NCBI GenBank assembly: GCA_905147135.1
Contig: LR990053.1
Span: 136,501 to 200,500, forward strand
Direction of reading: 5' to 3'
Length of the DNA stretch: 64,000 nt
DNA from: Blastobasis lacticolella
Taxonomy: Eukaryota; Arthropoda; Insecta; Lepidoptera; Blastobasidae
Positions 61,067 to 64,000 of the stretch are shown here, one piece after another. The notes under the pieces are model-generated. The model made no database searches. It worked only from the letters and a program-made list of their open reading frames with translations, and had not been told where the DNA came from. A program made the translations under genes and the position numbers. Position 1 is the stretch's first letter. The number at the start of each line of letters is the position of its first letter.

Positions 61067-61190
61067 ATCGATAACGGCTGGGGTAGATCAGTTCTTGAGC
61101 AGAGACCGCGACTCGACAAGCGTAGTGTAGGACGCTCTCTGTCCATGTGGAGTGGCGATTTACTAAAGACTGAGGTGGAGGCTGGCCTTT
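61067..61190 (+). pseudogene. RTE-type LINE C-terminal fragment
   Basis: Inside a 159-codon plus frame (60785-61264), residues about 95-135 read NGWGRSVLEQRPRLDKRSVG then MWSGDLLKTEVEAG. This tryptophan-glycine and KRSVGR block is the conserved end of RTE-type LINE proteins of Lepidoptera. The rest of the frame is unrelated filler, so it is a fragment and not a gene. Confidence 0.65.
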
Positions 61191-61234
61191 TCAGATGTGG
61201 TAAACTGAGGGCCGAGAGGTTGGCCTTGTGGTGT

Positions 61235-61462
61235 TCGGTGGAGTCTAGAGTCTCCGTAGGCTGAAAAATGGGCAGCAGTTTCTTCCACTATTATATTTAT
61301 ACCCTCCAACCCACCTACCAAGAGTGGAGATTATGGCAATAACCTACCCTTTCCTGCTGTGATGATCATGAAGCCAAGGGCAGAGTGCTTTAGCGCTCAT
61401 TGGGGGAGGCCTATGTGATCTATGCCCATCAGTGGACTAGTCCAAGGTGATAATAACGATGG
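61235..61462 (+). repeat. Family E fragment and RTE-like 3' end
   Basis: 61240-61375 matches family E (AGAGTCTCCGTAGGCTG to GAGATTATGGCAATAACC). 61398-61462 (GGGGGAGGCCTATG, CATCAGTGGACTAG) is like the 3' UTR of RTE LINEs. Confidence 0.6.
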
Positions 61463-62439
61463 TGATCCAATTACAGTCGTCAGGCGTAGCATAACAACAA
61501 CATACAATGTACACGCGGGTCTGCGCAGTTTTGTTTGATCTTGTGTGGTGTTATGGGTGACAGGCGACAGTATTGCTTTACGGCAGAATAACTGTATAAC
61601 TATTATACAATAACCCCAATAAATTATGTAAAATAGCAACTATAAAGTAAAATAGTCGAAATTAAAAAGTCGCAGGCCGATATCGCCACGAGCAGCCATT
61701 TGGAGCCATTAATTAAGCTTATGGCACTCGTTATTCGCGAAAGTTCAGTAATTTTCGAGCTGGACTCTCTACATGGCGAGCATTTTGTTGTAGTTATTAG
61801 TTGTTTGATACGTTTTTCTTTGTTGTTTGAGCCGGTAATGGTATGGTTCTGTAATGTGTTGACTGTAAATATCCACTCGATACTACTGGCAGAGAGATTT
61901 AGCATTGATTCTTATAGATGATGTTGAGATATCAATGTATTACAAATACAGATTTAAATCTGTTACATGTTAAACCTGGTTTAAAAATATTTAGTAAACG
62001 AACGTCACTCGATATGTCTACGCCGAGAATTCCGAAAACCGACTTGATAGCAAGCGGAGCACCTCACCTTCCACATGAAATTCCATCAAGTCTATTGCGC
62101 AATAGTTTAAGAAATCAAGGCTTCATAATGAACAGCGGCATAACACTGATTTTGATTTTTGACAACTATAGAATCATCCCCTAATGCGCATTTTGCTAAA
62201 TTCAGTCGTATAAATTCAGAAGCAAGCAAAAGTGGAATGTATTGCTCATAAAATAACGTCCATTTTCGTATCTCATAAATAATTGTTCACGTCGCGCCGC
62301 GTTTCAAAAGGCGTGACACAAAAATTTACCTTTCTATGAAGCAATACAAACCACTTTGACATGCTCTCATGCTTTTTGCTTGTGAATTTAACAACTTGTA
62401 ATAAGAGCAATAAGTTGCAGGTGTCCTGGACGACGGTGG
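61463..62439. other. Unassigned DNA
   Basis: Small opposing open frames (61624-61921) and an 88-codon plus frame (61918-62184) have no recognised domain. Confidence 0.35.
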
Positions 62440-62570
62440 CCACTTTCCATCAGGTGGACTTTCTGTCAATTTTTTTTATATACCACCATGGTGGCAAACA
62501 AGCTTGCGGCCTGCTTGATGGTAAGCAGTCACCGCAGCCTACGCACGCAGCATGTGCCTCCCTAGGCAAT
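62440..62570 (+). repeat. Family A with a neighbouring G/A-type piece
   Basis: CCACTTTCCATCAGGTGGAC (62440-62460) is followed by a T run and TGGTGGCAAACAAGCTTGCG to GTCACCGCAGCCTACG. Two repeat modules sit head to tail. Confidence 0.65.
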
Positions 62571-62869
62571 ACATTAAAATCGACCTTCACATAAACCACA
62601 ACGATTGGTTACGAGTGAACTGATTAATGTGCGGACCATATATTTCGAGTCATTGGATTCGAGTCTTATTAGCCATAAATTACCCTTCTTTTAAGATATT
62701 GCAGCCAATTTCCAATCGAGATTCGTACAAAGAGAATTGGATTTCGTTTTTTCTCGTAGATATACTCACATGTTGTCCTTGAAATGACCTGGGCTTATGC
62801 TCTTTGTCGTTGCTCGTATTATTTAACGTTCTGTGCGATAATATAAGTATCTTATTATTTTTATTCATA

Positions 62870-63245
62870 GATAGACAATCACTTTATTGCTCACAAAACA
62901 TAACAGTATCAATCAGTTACAGTAACAAGGAGCACATATGAGCAAAGGCGGCCTTATCGCTACAAGCGATCTCTTCCAGGCAATCTTTATAGAAATTGAG
63001 ACAGAAATATTACAGCAGGTAGTGTTGAGCCACAGGATACAAGAGAATACGTCCGGAACATGATGAGCCTATCTCATCATGCTCACATATTTTCTTTCGA
63101 AACGAATTCCTAAGTCGAATGTCCAAAAAATACGGCTTCAACATACTGTTGGTTCGCAAAACAATTCGCGGGTCATTGTTGGGACATAACTCATGTTTAT
63201 TGCTTGTCGCGAGTGTTTTTAACATGCGAGCGACAGAACCACTCG
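62870..63245 (-). mobile_element. LINE 3' UTR, minus strand
   Basis: Read on the minus strand, it contains CCTGGAAGAGATCGC and TAAGGCCGCCTTTGCTC and ends with an AATAAAGTG polyadenylation-like signal close to 62880. This is a widespread 3' UTR type in lepidopteran LINEs. No coding part is clear upstream. Confidence 0.6.
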
Positions 63246-63384
63246 GCGAGGCTACAGGCCCTTGTTGAAACTAGAGTAGTATTGCACGTTTACTACTTTA
63301 CTCTATTATTATTAAAACAACGTAGTTCTAATATCAGTCTTATTTAGAATGGGATAGGAGTTAATCTTGGCGGACTATACTTAC

Positions 63385-63815
63385 ACCCGTTTTCACGCAT
63401 TACTTAACTAGGTAACTCTTATCTTTAGGAATGGCCTTAGTCGTATTCTCTATTTCACCAAACCTCTACCTCTAGGCGAACTTTATCTATGGATTTGCGT
63501 TGTAATGTTGGTAAACTGTAGTACGCCACAAACTTTCTGAACCGGTGACACGTCGCTGTTATTATAAAAAAAGCGTCATTTAAAAATGGTGACGCTTAGT
63601 ACTAGGGTCAAATAAGTTTGTTGGAAACAGAACGCAACTGTAATTTTAGGCGATGCCTAAGGCTAAGCGCCGCTCAATCCACTTCATAACTGTAAGCCAA
63701 ACCTAAAAGCTATAGTTATTTCCTAGCGGCTTGTGAAGCGCATTTTCGTCTTATGCAATTCGTAAGTGTTGGGGCATCGTATTTAGGCGATTCCTATGTT
63801 TAGTCAAAACCGGCA
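63385..63815 (+). repeat. Dispersed repeat family D, third locus
   Basis: Diverged homolog of 30950-31465, sharing order and orientation of landmarks over about 430 bp. Lies outside both palindromes, so family D is a true dispersed repeat. Confidence 0.7.
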
Positions 63816-64000
63816 AAAGTATCATAGACGTAGAACAGGCTGTACCATTACCCTGTTACCAAGCAATCTGTGCCCCGGGAAGAGACAGTAATAAAGCCAG
63901 CAGGTCGCGGTCCGGGATCAATCCGGGCCTCGGTCGTGACCTTCGCCCGCTTTGATTAACGACCAATCTCGCGAAGTACCCCAGAAGGAAGTTTTTTGAA
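63816..64000. other. Unassigned DNA at the window end
   Basis: Moderately G+C-rich, no recognised repeat or gene. Confidence 0.4.

Noticed and set aside
60785..61264. 159-codon ORF as an intact host gene
   Set aside because: Only about 40 residues resemble a LINE C-terminus; the rest covers unrelated repeat fragments.

Overview
This looks like a stretch of eukaryotic, very probably lepidopteran, nuclear DNA. It is AT-rich and full of decayed non-LTR retrotransposons, tRNA-headed SINEs, short Helitron-like elements whose 3' end is CTAG followed by T, and hairpin MITEs. I find no intact host gene, rRNA gene, credible tRNA gene or CRISPR array. Almost every short open frame falls in repeats or in unrecognised non-coding DNA.

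Layout. 1-4640: a minus-strand non-LTR retrotransposon with ORF1 (DUF4780-like), then ORF2 (APE endonuclease plus reverse transcriptase), carrying few disabling lesions and cut by the window edge. 4329-8966: a fold-back structure P1 with two arms of about 2.0 kb around a 20-bp spacer, plus a third 592-bp copy of the inner end of the arm on its left side. 8967-28823: a repeat graveyard with LINE ends (9362, 10358, 20440, 23462), SINEs, Helitrons at 16663 and 17639, a decayed P-element/THAP9-type transposase tail at 26857-27498, and several local fold-backs (14077, 24681, 24992). 28824-56918: a giant palindrome P2 with 13.9-kb arms, centred near 43021, whose left boundary is again preceded by a third copy of a central element. 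56919-64000: repeat-rich flank with a hairpin MITE (60598), RTE-type LINE remnants and a third copy of a repeat also present in both P2 arms.

The most notable feature is the nested set of fold-back structures, not a gene system. P1 and P2 are near-perfect inverted duplications. Both have a partial third copy abutting the left side, and in P1 both junctions show 6-7 bp microhomology. This is the footprint expected of template switching (fork stalling or snap-back synthesis). It is also the footprint of palindromic chimaeric reads or misassembly, so read-level evidence decides. If real, a gene-poor, transposon-rich region with near-identical long palindromes resembles sex-chromosome (W) ampliconic sequence; that is inference only.

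Repeat family labels (A, B, C, D, E, F, G, H) are mine, defined by copies inside this window. B and C are SINE families with tRNA-like heads. Boundaries of repeats are approximate unless described as exact.
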